Part shown: positions 8,893 to 17,684 of the stretch, piece by piece | Numbering within the stretch: position 1 is the stretch's first letter | Layout: the number at the start of each line of letters is the position of its first letter | Assembly (NCBI RefSeq): GCF_014138435.1 | Contig: NZ_JACJIM010000006.1 | Location: forward strand, 1 to 64,000 | Source: Methylobacterium fujisawaense | Lineage (GTDB): Bacteria; Pseudomonadota; Alphaproteobacteria; Rhizobiales; Beijerinckiaceae | Direction: 5' to 3' | Length of the DNA: 64,000 nucleotides | Translations under genes and position numbers: made by a program | Notes under the pieces: generated by a model | What the model was told of the DNA's origin: nothing | Database searches by the model: none | The model's input: the letters and a program-made list of their open reading frames with translations, nothing else

Positions 8893-9873
8893 GTGATCAC
8901 CGGTCCGTGCCTCATCGTCCAGCCGATCCACGCGGCGGGCCTCGACCGGCTGCGGGCGGCCGGATTGGAGCCGCGTCCGGCGAGCGGCACGGATCCCGAG
9001 ACCCTGGCCCGCGAGGCCGCCCCGTGCGTCGCCGTCATCACCCGCAACACCGGCTTCCCGGCCCGCGCCATCGCGGCGGCCCCGGCCCTGCGGGTGATCG
9101 GCGTGCACGGCACCGGCACCGACCACGTCGCCACCGCCGAGGCGACCGAGGCCGGGATCGTGGTGGTCAACACGCCCGGCGCCAACGCCGTCTCGGTGGC
9201 CGAGCAGACGCTGGCGCTGATCTTCGCCCTGGCCAAGGCCCTGCCGGAGGCCGACCGCTCGGTCCGGCGCGGGGACGACAGCTTCAAGTTCACCGCCCGC
9301 CTGATCGAGCTGGCCGGCCTGACGCTGGGCCTCGTCGGCTTCGGGGCGATCGGGCAGGCGACGGCCCGGCTCGGCACGGCCCTCGGCCTGCGGGTGCTGG
9401 CCTACGGCCCGAGCCGGCCGGACGCCGACTTCGCCAATGCCGGCGCCCTGCGGGCTCCTTCGGTGGACGCGCTCCTCGCGGAGGCCGACATCGTCTCCCT
9501 GCACGTGCCCCTGACCCCTGCCACCCGCGGCCTGATCGGCCGGGACCAGCTCGCCCGGATGAAGCGGGACGCCTTCCTGATCAACACCAGCCGCGGTGGT
9601 CTGATCGACGAGGCGGCCCTGGTGGAGGCGCTGGAATCCGGCACGATCGCGGGCGCCGGGCTGGACGTCTTCGCGCAGGAGCCCCTGCCGGCCGACCACC
9701 CCCTCGCCCGTCAGGCGCGGGCGATCCTGACGCCCCATGTCGGCGGTTCCACCGGGTCGGCCCTGATCCGCACCGCCGAAACCGCCGCCGGCCGCGTGGT
9801 CGACGTGCTGGCAGGCCGGCGGCCGGGCGGACTGGTCAATCCGGATGTCTGGGCGCGGCGGCGCGCCCTGTGA
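8893..9873 (+). CDS. D-isomer-specific 2-hydroxyacid dehydrogenase
   Basis: A 326-residue NAD(P)-dependent dehydrogenase of the D-2-hydroxyacid/phosphoglycerate dehydrogenase family. The dinucleotide-binding GFGAIG motif lies near residue 157. The catalytic triad is intact and normally spaced: Arg234 (TSRGG), Glu263 (QEPLP) and His282 (TPHVGG). There is no ACT regulatory domain, so it is the short form and unlikely to be the main serine-pathway SerA. Glyoxylate/hydroxypyruvate reductase or a similar activity would fit a methylotroph, but the substrate is not determined by sequence. The ATG at 8893 sits 9 bp after an AGAGG-like site. It appears to stand alone. Confidence 0.85.
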   Translation: MITGPCLIVQPIHAAGLDRLRAAGLEPRPASGTDPETLAREAAPCVAVITRNTGFPARAIAAAPALRVIGVHGTGTDHVATAEATEAGIVVVNTPGANAVSVAEQTLALIFALAKALPEADRSVRRGDDSFKFTARLIELAGLTLGLVGFGAIGQATARLGTALGLRVLAYGPSRPDADFANAGALRAPSVDALLAEADIVSLHVPLTPATRGLIGRDQLARMKRDAFLINTSRGGLIDEAALVEALESGTIAGAGLDVFAQEPLPADHPLARQARAILTPHVGGSTGSALIRTAETAAGRVVDVLAGRRPGGLVNPDVWARRRAL

Positions 9874-10091
9874 TACCCTGAGACGGGTTGCCGCCGCGGG
9901 CCGCGCGACCGATCTCCGACCGGCACCTCAGGATGAGGGCGCGGGTGGGAAGGCCGCGGTCCAACGGCTCCGACCGCGCCCGGATCAAGCCCTTTCGTCC
10001 GCACCACGACCGCCCGCCGCGCACGTTGTCATGCAATCGTCGCAGACGGGCCGGAAAGCCACGCGCTGCATCCGAGGCCAGAGAGGGCTCC

Positions 10092-12437
10092 ATGGACTTC
10101 CACCGTCGCTTCACGGTCCTGATGTGCGCCCCCGCCTTCGATCCGGACGATCTCGAAGGGGCGCGCGTCAATCAGATCGTGGCAGCCGTGGAGCAGCGCG
10201 GCTTCGAGGTGGTGCGCGCCCGGCGGGTCGAGGACGCGGCCATCGCGGTGCAGACCGACGCCGCGGTGGGCTGCCTCGTGGTCGATTGGGGCAAGCGCGG
10301 CCTCGACGGCAAGGCCGCCGCCCTCATCGACATGATGCGCAAGCGCGGCCTGGAGATGCCGATCGTCATCATGGTCCGCCGCAAGCGGCTGGAGGACATC
10401 CCGGTCGAACTGCTCGATTTCATCGACGGCTACATCTTCCTGGCGGAGGAGACCCCGGAATTCATCGCCCGCGGCCTCGTCAGCCGGGTCACGCAATACG
10501 CCCAGACCCTCAAGACGCCGTTCTTCGGCGCGCTCGTCGACTACGCCGAGAAGGGCAACCAGCTCTGGACCTGCCCGGGCCACAACGGCGGCATCTTCTA
10601 CAACCGGTCGCCGATCGGCCGGATCTTCGTGGAGCACCTGGGGGAAGCGATCTTCCGTGACGACCTCGACAACTCGGTCCTCGACCTCGGCGACCTGCTG
10701 ACCCACGAGGGCCCGGCGCTGAAGGCCCAGAAGGAGGCCGCGAAGATCTTCGGGGCCGAGAAGACCTACTTCGTCCTCAACGGCACCTCGGCCTCCAACA
10801 AGATCGTCCTGTCCTCGCTGATCGCGGAGGACGACCTCGTCCTGTTCGACCGCAACAACCACAAGGCGGCGCATCACGGCGCCCTGTTCCTGGGCGGCGG
10901 CATCCCGATCTTTCTGGAAACGGACCGGAACGCCTACGGCCTGATCGGCCCCATGTATCATGAGGCCCTCGACGAGACCCGGATCCGGGAGAAGATCCGC
11001 CGGAACCCGCTGGTGACCGATCCCGAGGCGTGGCGCCGGGAGCGGCCGTTCCGCGTCGCGGTGATCGAGCAGTGCACCTACGACGGCACGATCTACGACG
11101 CCCAGGAGATCCTGGAGAAGATCGGCCACCTCTGCGACTACATCCTGTTCGACGAGGCCTGGGCGGGCTTCATGAAGTTCCACCCGCTCTACGCCCGCCG
11201 CTTCGCCATGGGGCTGACCGGCCTCGACGAGACCTCGCCCGGCATCGTCGCCACGCAATCGACCCACAAGCAGCTCGCGAGCTTCTCCCAGGCCTCGCAG
11301 ATCCACACCCGCGACGGGCATATCCGCGGCCAGACCCGGCGGGTCGAGCACAAGCGGCTCAACGAGAGCTTCCTCGTCCACGCCTCCACGTCGCCCTTCT
11401 ACCCGCTCTTCGCCTCCCTCGACGTCGGCGCCCAGATGATGAAGGGCCGCTCCGGCATGATCCTGTGGGACGACACGATCCGGCTCGGGATCGAGTGGCG
11501 CAAGAAGGTCCGGGCGATCCGGCGGGAATTCGAGGAGAACGAACGCGATCCCGCAAGGCGCTGGTTCTTCGACCCCTTCGTGCCGGACGTGACGGTGAAT
11601 GCCGACGGGGCCGAGGTGCCGTGGGAGAGCGTGCCGACCGACGAACTCGCCGCCACGCCGCGCCACTGGGAGCTGAAGCCGGGCGCCCGCTGGCACGGCT
11701 TCACCCACGTGGCGCCGGGCTACGCGATCACCGACCCGAACAAGCTCACCGTGCTCACCCCCGGCTTCGACCGGCACACGGGGGCCTACGCCCAGCACGG
11801 CGTGCCGGCGCCGATCGTGGCCCAGTACCTGCGTGAGAACCGGATCGTCGCCGAGAAGAACGACCTGAACTCGCTGCTCTTCCTGCTGACCCCGGGGGTC
11901 GAATCCTCCAAGGCCGGCACGCTGATCTCGGGCCTCGTCGCCTTCAAGCGGCTCCACGACGACAACGTCCCGCTGGAGGAGGCCATGCCGGAATTCGTCA
12001 ACCGCCGGCCGAACCGCTACCGCGGCGTGCGCCTGCGCGACCTCTGCGCCGAATTCCACGCCTTCCACCGGGAGGCCGGCACCTCCACGCTCCAGCGGCG
12101 CCAGTTCGCCCCGGAGCACCTGCCCGAGATGGTGATGCCGCCCAAGAAGGCCGCCCAGCTGCTGACCCGCAACAAGGTGGATTACGTGCCGATCGCCGAG
12201 GCCGAGGGGCGGATCGCCACCACGCTGATGCTGGTCTATCCCCCGGGCATCGGCACGGTGCTGCCGGGCGAGCGCCTGGACGACCGGGCCAAGCCCATGC
12301 TCGACTATTTCAAGATGTTCGAGGCCTCCGCCAACCTGTTCCCGGGCTTCGAGGCCGAGATCCAGGGCGTCTACCGCGAGGTCGATCCGGACGGGCGGAT
12401 CCGCTTCCACACCTACGTGGCACGCGAGGGGGCCTGA
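10092..12437 (+). CDS. Ornithine/arginine decarboxylase, class I PLP type
   Basis: A 781-residue decarboxylase of the Orn/Lys/Arg family. The N-terminal wing domain (about 1-130, receiver-like) is followed by the PLP domain with NGTSASNK, FDEAWAG and the PLP lysine Lys393 in STHKQ. The run SQASQIHTRDGHIRGQ and HASTSPFYPLFASLD match the AdiA/SpeF branch better than lysine decarboxylases, so arginine (to agmatine) or ornithine (to putrescine) is the likely substrate. I chose the ATG at 10092 (GAGAGGG before it) over an upstream in-frame TTG at 9888. The stop overlaps the next gene's start by one base, so the acetyltransferase is co-translated and may act on the amine product. Confidence 0.85.
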   Translation: MDFHRRFTVLMCAPAFDPDDLEGARVNQIVAAVEQRGFEVVRARRVEDAAIAVQTDAAVGCLVVDWGKRGLDGKAAALIDMMRKRGLEMPIVIMVRRKRLEDIPVELLDFIDGYIFLAEETPEFIARGLVSRVTQYAQTLKTPFFGALVDYAEKGNQLWTCPGHNGGIFYNRSPIGRIFVEHLGEAIFRDDLDNSVLDLGDLLTHEGPALKAQKEAAKIFGAEKTYFVLNGTSASNKIVLSSLIAEDDLVLFDRNNHKAAHHGALFLGGGIPIFLETDRNAYGLIGPMYHEALDETRIREKIRRNPLVTDPEAWRRERPFRVAVIEQCTYDGTIYDAQEILEKIGHLCDYILFDEAWAGFMKFHPLYARRFAMGLTGLDETSPGIVATQSTHKQLASFSQASQIHTRDGHIRGQTRRVEHKRLNESFLVHASTSPFYPLFASLDVGAQMMKGRSGMILWDDTIRLGIEWRKKVRAIRREFEENERDPARRWFFDPFVPDVTVNADGAEVPWESVPTDELAATPRHWELKPGARWHGFTHVAPGYAITDPNKLTVLTPGFDRHTGAYAQHGVPAPIVAQYLRENRIVAEKNDLNSLLFLLTPGVESSKAGTLISGLVAFKRLHDDNVPLEEAMPEFVNRRPNRYRGVRLRDLCAEFHAFHREAGTSTLQRRQFAPEHLPEMVMPPKKAAQLLTRNKVDYVPIAEAEGRIATTLMLVYPPGIGTVLPGERLDDRAKPMLDYFKMFEASANLFPGFEAEIQGVYREVDPDGRIRFHTYVAREGA

Positions 12438-13015
12438 TGGAGATCGAGGTCGAGACGCCCGGCCTGGTCCCGGCCCGCACCTGCCCCGACATCGTCATCC
12501 GCGCCTCCTCGGATGCGGATGTCGAGGCGATGGTGGCGATCTACGAGCACCACATCAGCAGGGGCGTGAGCGATGTCGGCGTCGCCGAGGAGGACCGTCT
12601 GCTTCCCGACGACCTGAAGCGGCGGCGCAAGACCATGCGCAAGAAGCGCCTGCCCCACCTCGTGGCCGACCGGGACGGCGCGGTGGCGGGCTACGCCTAC
12701 GCGGTGCCGTTCCGGAAACGCCCGGCCTACCGCTACACGCTGAAGCACTCGATCTACGTGCATCCCGACCACCTGCATGCCGGGATCGGCCGCCGGCTGC
12801 TGCCGGCCCTGATCGAAGCCTGCGCGGCCGGCGGCTACCGCCAGATGATCGGCTACATCGACGCCGAGAACGCGGCGTCCCTGCGGCTCCACGAGGCCTG
12901 CGGGTTCGAGCGGGTCGGCTACCTGCGGGCGGTGGGCTTCAAGTACGGCCACTGGTCGGACAGCGTCATGGTCCAGCGGGCGCTGGGCACCGGGTCGGAG
13001 GACCGGCCGGGGTAG
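12437..13015 (+). CDS. GNAT-family acetyltransferase
   Basis: A 192-residue GCN5-related N-acetyltransferase that transfers acetyl from acetyl-CoA to an amine. The core runs from about residue 20 (IVIRASSDADVEAM) to 180, with the acetyl-CoA loop in HPDHLHAGIGRRLL and a phosphinothricin-acetyltransferase-like ending (AASLRLHEACGFERVGYL). The start codon shares its A with the stop of the decarboxylase (TGATG), a strong sign of translational coupling. Acetylation of putrescine or agmatine is a reasonable guess; phosphinothricin or methionine-sulfoximine-type substrates are typical for close relatives. A hairpin repeat follows and may end the transcript. Confidence 0.82.
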   Translation: MEIEVETPGLVPARTCPDIVIRASSDADVEAMVAIYEHHISRGVSDVGVAEEDRLLPDDLKRRRKTMRKKRLPHLVADRDGAVAGYAYAVPFRKRPAYRYTLKHSIYVHPDHLHAGIGRRLLPALIEACAAGGYRQMIGYIDAENAASLRLHEACGFERVGYLRAVGFKYGHWSDSVMVQRALGTGSEDRPG

Positions 13016-13052
13016 CGGGCCGGGACGGGGCGGCGTCCGACGCCCGGCCGCC

Positions 13053-13140
13053 GTCATTGCGAGCGCAGCGAAGCGATCCAGGAGCGCCACACTTACGGAG
13101 GGCGCGCTACCCTGGGTCGCTTCGCTGCGCTCGCGATGAC
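13053..13140. repeat. REP-like inverted repeat, copy 1
   Basis: Two arms of about 28 bases pair across a short loop: GTCATTGCGAGCGCAGCGAA on the left and its near complement ending CTCGCGATGAC on the right. A related element lies at 42945-43034. Such palindromes are scattered between genes in Methylobacterium and relatives. Placed after the GNAT gene, it could act as a terminator. Confidence 0.8.
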
Positions 13141-13182
13141 GGAGCGCGTGACACCCGCCGAAGGAGTCGACCGGGGCCGGGA

Positions 13183-13779
13183 TCAGTGGCCGGAGGCCGG
13201 CTGCGCCGTCGCGACGATGTCGACCTCGACGCCGACATCGAGCGCCACCCATTGGCCCGAGGCCCAGGCCCCCTGGCCGACGCCGAACTCGGTGCGGACG
13301 AGGCCGACGCGCCCCACGGCATGCGCCGCGCCGCCGTCGAAGGTCAGGTGGAACGGCAGCGTCACCGGCCGGCTCGTGCCGCGGATCGTCAGCGTCCCCA
13401 CTGCCGCGTAGTCGCCCTGCCCCTTGTCGACGAAGCGGGTCGCCTCGAAGCGCGCCTGGCTCGCCGCCTTGACGTCGAACCAGTCCTTCTGCGGCAGGGC
13501 CTCGTCGCGCTGGACGTCCCCGGTCCGCGCGCTGGCGAGGTCGACCAGCACGAGCGCGTGCCCCGCCTCGGGCTTGGCGGGGTCGAAATCCACGCTGGCC
13601 GTGAACCGCTCGAACCGCCCGGTGAACGGGACGCCGACCTGCACGCCCGAGAACCGGATCGCGCTCCGGGCCGGATCCACCGCCCACTCGGCGGCGGCGG
13701 CCGGCAGGACCCCGCTCAGGAACGCGCCCAAGAACGCGCCCTGCAGCGCCGCGAGCAGGCAGAGGTGACGCGCGTTCAT
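13183..13779 (-). CDS. YceI-family periplasmic protein (second copy)
   Basis: A 198-residue secreted protein of the YceI family, small lipocalin-like proteins that bind polyisoprenoids. A signal peptide (residues 1-30, ending AAAA) precedes EWAVDPARSAIRFSGVQVGV, the family start; the typical GTLTIRGTSRPVTLP block follows. Its start overlaps the cytochrome b561 stop by 4 bases (ATGA), so it is the last gene of a three-gene operon with another YceI first. It is clearly diverged from the first copy, so both may be used. A role in quinone or isoprenoid handling with the cytochrome is inference. Confidence 0.87.
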   Translation of the reverse strand: MNARHLCLLAALQGAFLGAFLSGVLPAAAAEWAVDPARSAIRFSGVQVGVPFTGRFERFTASVDFDPAKPEAGHALVLVDLASARTGDVQRDEALPQKDWFDVKAASQARFEATRFVDKGQGDYAAVGTLTIRGTSRPVTLPFHLTFDGGAAHAVGRVGLVRTEFGVGQGAWASGQWVALDVGVEVDIVATAQPASGH

Positions 13780-14381
13780 CGGGTGGGCTCCACGATCGGG
13801 GCGGTCGACGGCCGGCGCCCCGGCAGCATGCGGCGCAGCACGTCGTCGCGCAGGAGGAAATGGTGGCGCAGGGCGGCCGCCACGTGGACGGCGAGGAGGG
13901 CCGCCAGGAACCACGCCCCCAGGGCATGGACCTGCTTGAGGAGGCCCTCGGCGGCGGCGGGGTCGGGGACGTGGGCCGCCAGCGGCAGGTGCGGCCAGGG
14001 GACGAGGCCGTAGAGCACCGTCGGGATGTTGAACGGCGACAGCGAGACCACGGCCCAGCCGGTCAGGGGCAGCCCGACGAGGAGCAGATAGAGCAGGTGA
14101 TGCGCCGCCGCGGCCGCCCGCCGCTCCCGCGCCGGCATCCCAACCGGGTGCGGTGGCGGCCGGTGGGTCAGGCGCCAGAGGAGGCGCAGGACCGTCAGCG
14201 CCAGCACCGTGACGCCGACCGACTTGTGCCACTGGTAGAGCTGGAACTGGCGCAGCGGCGCCAGGGCCGCGTGCGTCATGGTCAGCCCGAGGCCGATCAG
14301 GACGAGCACGGCGAGCGCGCTCGCCCAGTGCAGCAGGATCGCCACGGCGGAGTACCGCCGCGCGGAAACCCCGTTCGCCAT
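13776..14381 (-). CDS. Cytochrome b561-family protein (YceJ-like)
   Basis: A 201-residue inner-membrane dihaem cytochrome with four or more membrane helices. Candidate haem ligands include His18 (LLHWASAL), His52 (YQWHKSVG) and histidines in HALGAW and HVAAALRHH in the last helices. Proteins of this family move electrons between quinol and periplasmic acceptors. It sits between two yceI genes, 16 bp after the first and overlapping the second, as in the yceJ-yceI pair of E. coli. Confidence 0.86.
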   Translation of the reverse strand: MANGVSARRYSAVAILLHWASALAVLVLIGLGLTMTHAALAPLRQFQLYQWHKSVGVTVLALTVLRLLWRLTHRPPPHPVGMPARERRAAAAAHHLLYLLLVGLPLTGWAVVSLSPFNIPTVLYGLVPWPHLPLAAHVPDPAAAEGLLKQVHALGAWFLAALLAVHVAAALRHHFLLRDDVLRRMLPGRRPSTAPIVEPTR

Positions 14382-14397
14382 GGCCGATCCCCCGGTG

Positions 14398-15018
14398 TCA
14401 GTCCTGCTTCTCGAAGGCGCCCGCGATGGTGAGGTGCAGCTCGTCGCCGATCAGCGGCACGTAGGTCTTCACCCCGAACTCCGAGCGCTTGAGCGTGCCG
14501 GTGGCCTCGAAGCCGACCGTATACTTCTTACTCAGCGGGTTCACGCCGGCGCCGACCAGGGTGACGTCCAGCGTCACCGGCTTGGTCACGCCGTGGAGCG
14601 TCAGGTCGCCCGTCACCTTCGCGTGGTCCTTGCCGGCCGGCGTGACCTTGGTGGACACGAAGGTCATGTCGGGGAACTTGGCGGCGTCGAGCCACTGGTC
14701 GCCCTTGAGCTCGTCGGTGAGCTTGGCGCTGGTGGTCGTCACCGAGGCGACCGGGATCTTCACCGAGAGCTTGGCCGCCGCCGGGTTCTTCGGCTGCAGC
14801 TCCAGCGTGCCGGACACGTCCGAGAAGCCGCCGGCATAGTTCGAGAAGCCCATATGGGACACGCGCCAGCCGACCTGGGTGTGGCCGGGATCGACCGCGT
14901 AGGTGCCGGCCTGGATCTGCGCCGGATCGCGGGTCGGCGGGGTCTGGGCCAGCGCCGAGGTGGCGACCGGGGTGGCGACCAGCAGGGCCAGCAGGCCGGA
15001 GGCAAGAATCGACTTCAA
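14398..15018 (-). CDS. yceI: YceI-family periplasmic protein (first copy)
   Basis: A 206-residue secreted lipocalin-like protein with a signal peptide (1-24, ending SALA) and the full YceI pattern: YAVDPGHTQVGWRVSHMGFS near the mature start, SAKLTDELKG, GDLTLHGVTKPVTLDV and KRSEFGVKTYVPLIGDELHL at the end. The family binds long-chain isoprenoids such as ubiquinone precursors. It is the first gene of the yceI - cyt b561 - yceI operon. A LysR regulator is divergent, 101 bp away, and probably controls it. Confidence 0.9.
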   Translation of the reverse strand: MKSILASGLLALLVATPVATSALAQTPPTRDPAQIQAGTYAVDPGHTQVGWRVSHMGFSNYAGGFSDVSGTLELQPKNPAAAKLSVKIPVASVTTTSAKLTDELKGDQWLDAAKFPDMTFVSTKVTPAGKDHAKVTGDLTLHGVTKPVTLDVTLVGAGVNPLSKKYTVGFEATGTLKRSEFGVKTYVPLIGDELHLTIAGAFEKQD

Positions 15019-15119
15019 GGGTGTCTCCTGCAGAGCAGACGGTCGAGCGCGATTCGCTGCGCCGCAGCAGCCCTGTAGACCCGTTCACGGCACCGGTTGA
15101 GCCTGCTATCCGGAACCCC

Positions 15120-16076
15120 ATGGTTGCGAGAACGGAAACCTTCCGGGGCGGACTCGAGGATGTGCGGGCCTTCTGCGCCGTCGTCGATCTCGGCACGGTG
15201 ACGGCCGCGGCCGCGAGCCTGCAGGAGACCAAGGGCAGCGTCAGCCGACGGATCTCCCGCCTGGAACAGGCGCTGGGCGCCCGGCTGATGGCGCGCACCT
15301 CACGGGCGGTCTCGCCGACGGCCGAGGGGCTGGCCTTCTACGCCAAGGCGCAGGAGAGCCTGACCCTCCTCGACGAGGCGGCCGAGACCGCCCGCGACGC
15401 CCGCACGGTGCCGACCGGGCACCTGCGGATCACGACCTCGATCGATTTCGGGATCGAGGTGATGCCCGAGATCGTCGCGAGCTTCCGGACCGCCTACCCG
15501 CAGATCACCGTGGAGATGCTGAACACCGACGCGCGCCTCGACCTCGCGGCCAACCGGATCGACCTCGCCCTGCGTCTCGGCGGCGCGGAGGAGACCGGCT
15601 ACCGCGCGATGGTCCTCGCGACCCTGGCTCTCGGCCTCTACGCCGCCCCCGCCTATCTGCTGCGCCGCCCGGCCCCGACGGACCTCGCGGGCCTGCACGA
15701 CCACGACCTGATCCTCGCCCGGGAGCGGATCGGCACGGCGGGACTGGTGCTGACCGACGGGCAGGGCCGTACCGAGCCGCTGGCCTTGAGCCCGGCCATC
15801 CGGGTCAGCGACTTCGCCACCGCGCACCGGCTGACCCTGGCGGGCGCCGGGATCGGCCATCTCCCGAGCCTCGTCGCCGCCCGCGCCGTGGAGGCGGGGG
15901 AGATCCTGCGGGTGCTCAGCCCCTGGGCGACCCGCGGCGCGCATCTGCGCGCCGTCACCCTCGCGGGGCGCGAATTGCCCGCCCGCGTCCAGGTCTTCCG
16001 CGAGCATGTCCGCAGCGCCCTGGCGGCGCGCGACTGCCCCGGCGCCACCCTGGACGGCGACGACCCAAACAGATGA
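15120..16076 (+). CDS. LysR-family regulator, divergent from the yceI operon
   Basis: A 318-residue LysR-type transcriptional regulator. The winged helix-turn-helix occupies about residues 10-70 (VTAAAASLQETKGSVSRRIS), with a C-terminal effector domain (about 95-300) of the periplasmic-binding fold. The ATG at 15120 fits the family N-terminus; an upstream in-frame GTG is less likely. The 101-bp gap to the yceI operon is a shared regulatory region, so those genes are the natural target. The effector is unknown. Confidence 0.88.
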   Translation: MVARTETFRGGLEDVRAFCAVVDLGTVTAAAASLQETKGSVSRRISRLEQALGARLMARTSRAVSPTAEGLAFYAKAQESLTLLDEAAETARDARTVPTGHLRITTSIDFGIEVMPEIVASFRTAYPQITVEMLNTDARLDLAANRIDLALRLGGAEETGYRAMVLATLALGLYAAPAYLLRRPAPTDLAGLHDHDLILARERIGTAGLVLTDGQGRTEPLALSPAIRVSDFATAHRLTLAGAGIGHLPSLVAARAVEAGEILRVLSPWATRGAHLRAVTLAGRELPARVQVFREHVRSALAARDCPGATLDGDDPNR

Positions 16077-16344
16077 CGCCCTCTCTTGCGCCGAAGATGA
16101 CAGGGGCTGCGATCGGAATGGGCATCGCCCGGGCGACCGCCTAAGCCGAGCGACCCGCCGCCACCCGGTTCGTTCTGCCGTCGGCGGGCCGGTCCATCAC
16201 GACCGACTTATATCTGCGCCGTGGCGACAGCATCGCCCTGCGCACCGGCGATGCGCACCCGCCCCGGGACCAGCCGACGGATCTCGCCATCCCGTGCGCG
16301 ACGCACCCTTCCGCCGCGTCGGAGTCGGGGCATCGCGGCGCGGC

Positions 16345-16863
16345 TCAGCCGTCGCGACCGAGGCCGAGACCGCGGATGATGTCGCCGATCGGATCGATCT
16401 TCGGGGACGGGGCAGCCACCGGGGCCGTCTGGGGGGCCGCCGCGACGACGGCCGGCCGATCGGATTGCGCGGTACGCTCGAGTGCGGCGTGGCGAAGCCG
16501 GGCAGTCCGGCGCGACCCACGCTCCGCCCCCTTCGGCCGATGCGTCGCCACGGCCTTCCGCAGCGGTTCGGCCGGACGTGCCATCTCGGCCGGAAGCGGC
16601 GCGGTCGGCATCGCCGTGGAGGGAACCGCGGCGGCGATCCGCGGCGTCGGGACAGCCGCCAGCGCCCCCGTGGTCTCCGGTGCGGACGCGTGGGCCGGGG
16701 GATTCACCCAGGCGGCCGGCGCGACTGGTGCCGCAGCCGTCACGACCGGACGTGCAGGGCGTGTCTGCACCTCGTAATTGCCCGGATGCAGAATATGCGC
16801 GGCCGCCACCAGCCCGAATACGGCAACGGCAGTGGTACCGAGGGTGGAGCGGTAGTGTTCCAT
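16345..16863 (-). CDS. Hypothetical Ala/Pro-rich membrane-anchored protein
   Basis: A 172-residue protein with no family I recognise. One hydrophobic segment (about 8-23, TLGTTAVAVFGLVAAAHIL) anchors or exports it. The rest is Ala-, Pro- and Thr-rich and probably disordered, ending in the tidy segment KIDPIGDIIRGLGLGRDG. The ATG at 16863 starts right before the hydrophobic segment; a longer in-frame start exists at 16923 but would add an Arg-rich leader overlapping the sRNA terminator. Its codon usage fits the neighbours. Confidence 0.6.
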   Translation of the reverse strand: MEHYRSTLGTTAVAVFGLVAAAHILHPGNYEVQTRPARPVVTAAAPVAPAAWVNPPAHASAPETTGALAAVPTPRIAAAVPSTAMPTAPLPAEMARPAEPLRKAVATHRPKGAERGSRRTARLRHAALERTAQSDRPAVVAAAPQTAPVAAPSPKIDPIGDIIRGLGLGRDG

Positions 16864-16925
16864 GGCGGAAAAACGTACCGCCAAGCTCCCGGTTCCGCGC
16901 CACCGAACCGTGCGTCGGCGCAAAC

Positions 16926-17016
16926 AAAAAAGGCCACTCCCGAAGGAGCGGCCCGAAGTCTAGGGAGGAAACGCCCAAGAAGGGCAGCGGGATCGCGACG
17001 CCATCGCCATCCCGCA
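16926..17016 (-). ncRNA. suhB/MmgR-like small RNA, copy 1
   Basis: About 90 bases with three stem-loops. On the minus strand: stem GCGGGAT/ATCCCGC (17015-16987), stem GCCC-TTCTT-GGGC (16985-16973), then unpaired TTTCCTCCCT (16971-16962), then a strong terminator hairpin with a UUCG loop (16953-16932) and six T. TTTCCTCCCT equals the unpaired 10-mer I recall for the MmgR (alpha-r8) sRNA, which can pair with ribosome-binding sites. A candidate promoter lies just upstream. Copies 2 and 3 are at 27560-27636 and 54320-54427. The family name is from memory and needs a covariance-model search. Confidence 0.65.
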
Positions 17017-17022
17017 ATGCAA

Positions 17023-17050
17023 AGATAGGATACCGCAGTGCGGCATGCAA
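17023..17050 (-). promoter_or_regulatory. Promoter of sRNA copy 1
   Basis: On the minus strand TTGCAT (17050-17045) and CTATCT (17028-17023) are 16 bases apart and resemble the alphaproteobacterial housekeeping promoter, placing the RNA start near 17016. The palindrome ATATGCATAT (17070-17079) lies 20 bases farther upstream and may bind a regulator. Confidence 0.5.
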
Positions 17051-17206
17051 CGGATCGGACGCCGGGGAGATATGCATATGCTACCCTGTTGGGCCGTTCA
17101 GCCATGCACCTGAAGCATGTCACGGCGCGGGATCGCGGACGGACCGCGCGACGCGCAGGGCGCCCTGCACGCGGATCTGGCGGTGGCGGGTGGACGAGAA
17201 CGGGAT

Positions 17207-17413
17207 CTAGGCCCCCCCGGACCGACCATCCTGGCCGATGAGCCGCTCGATCTCCGCCTCCGCGACGGCGCGTGCCGCGTGCTCGGAGGTGTACGGGCGG
17301 AACGACCCCCGGACCAGCTTGCCGCGGTCGCGGATCGCCCAGGTGAAGCGGCCGGGATCATGCCGGCTTGGCCTGACCTCGACCGTGTAGAGATGCCCGC
17401 CCGTCGCACCCAT
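17207..17413 (-). CDS. Small conserved-looking hypothetical protein
   Basis: A 68-residue protein, basic, with a compact composition: an N-terminal strand-like part (HLYTVEVRPSRHDPGRFTWA) and a C-terminal helix (SEHAARAVAEAEIERLI). No family recognised. It lacks the Arg/Pro bias of frame shadows, which is the main reason to call it. It may be transcribed from its own promoter; the sRNA lies downstream on the same strand. Confidence 0.5.
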   Translation of the reverse strand: MGATGGHLYTVEVRPSRHDPGRFTWAIRDRGKLVRGSFRPYTSEHAARAVAEAEIERLIGQDGRSGGA

Positions 17414-17684
17414 GCTGGGAATGTGCGGAAGCGTCCCGCATCGGGACAGGGGGTGCGACCCTGGGCGTCAGTCCCGTTCGCGAGAGCCGTTCTCCCCGCG
17501 TTGCTAGGGCGCGCTCCGGACCAGGGCCGGCCGTCCGACCCGCCCCCGTCCTCCGGAGGGGCCGGAGCGCGGGCCCCTCAGGCGGAGAGGGGTGGATCGG
17601 AACGCCGCGGAGGCCGCATCGTCGGTCCCGTCACCCCGCGGTGGGGAATCACAGAACCCGGTTGCACCCCGTGCGGGAACGGCC

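Noticed and set aside
10029..12410. A 793-codon open frame antisense to the decarboxylase
   Set aside because: A GC-skew shadow: it mirrors codon positions of a well-conserved gene and lacks any recognisable domain.
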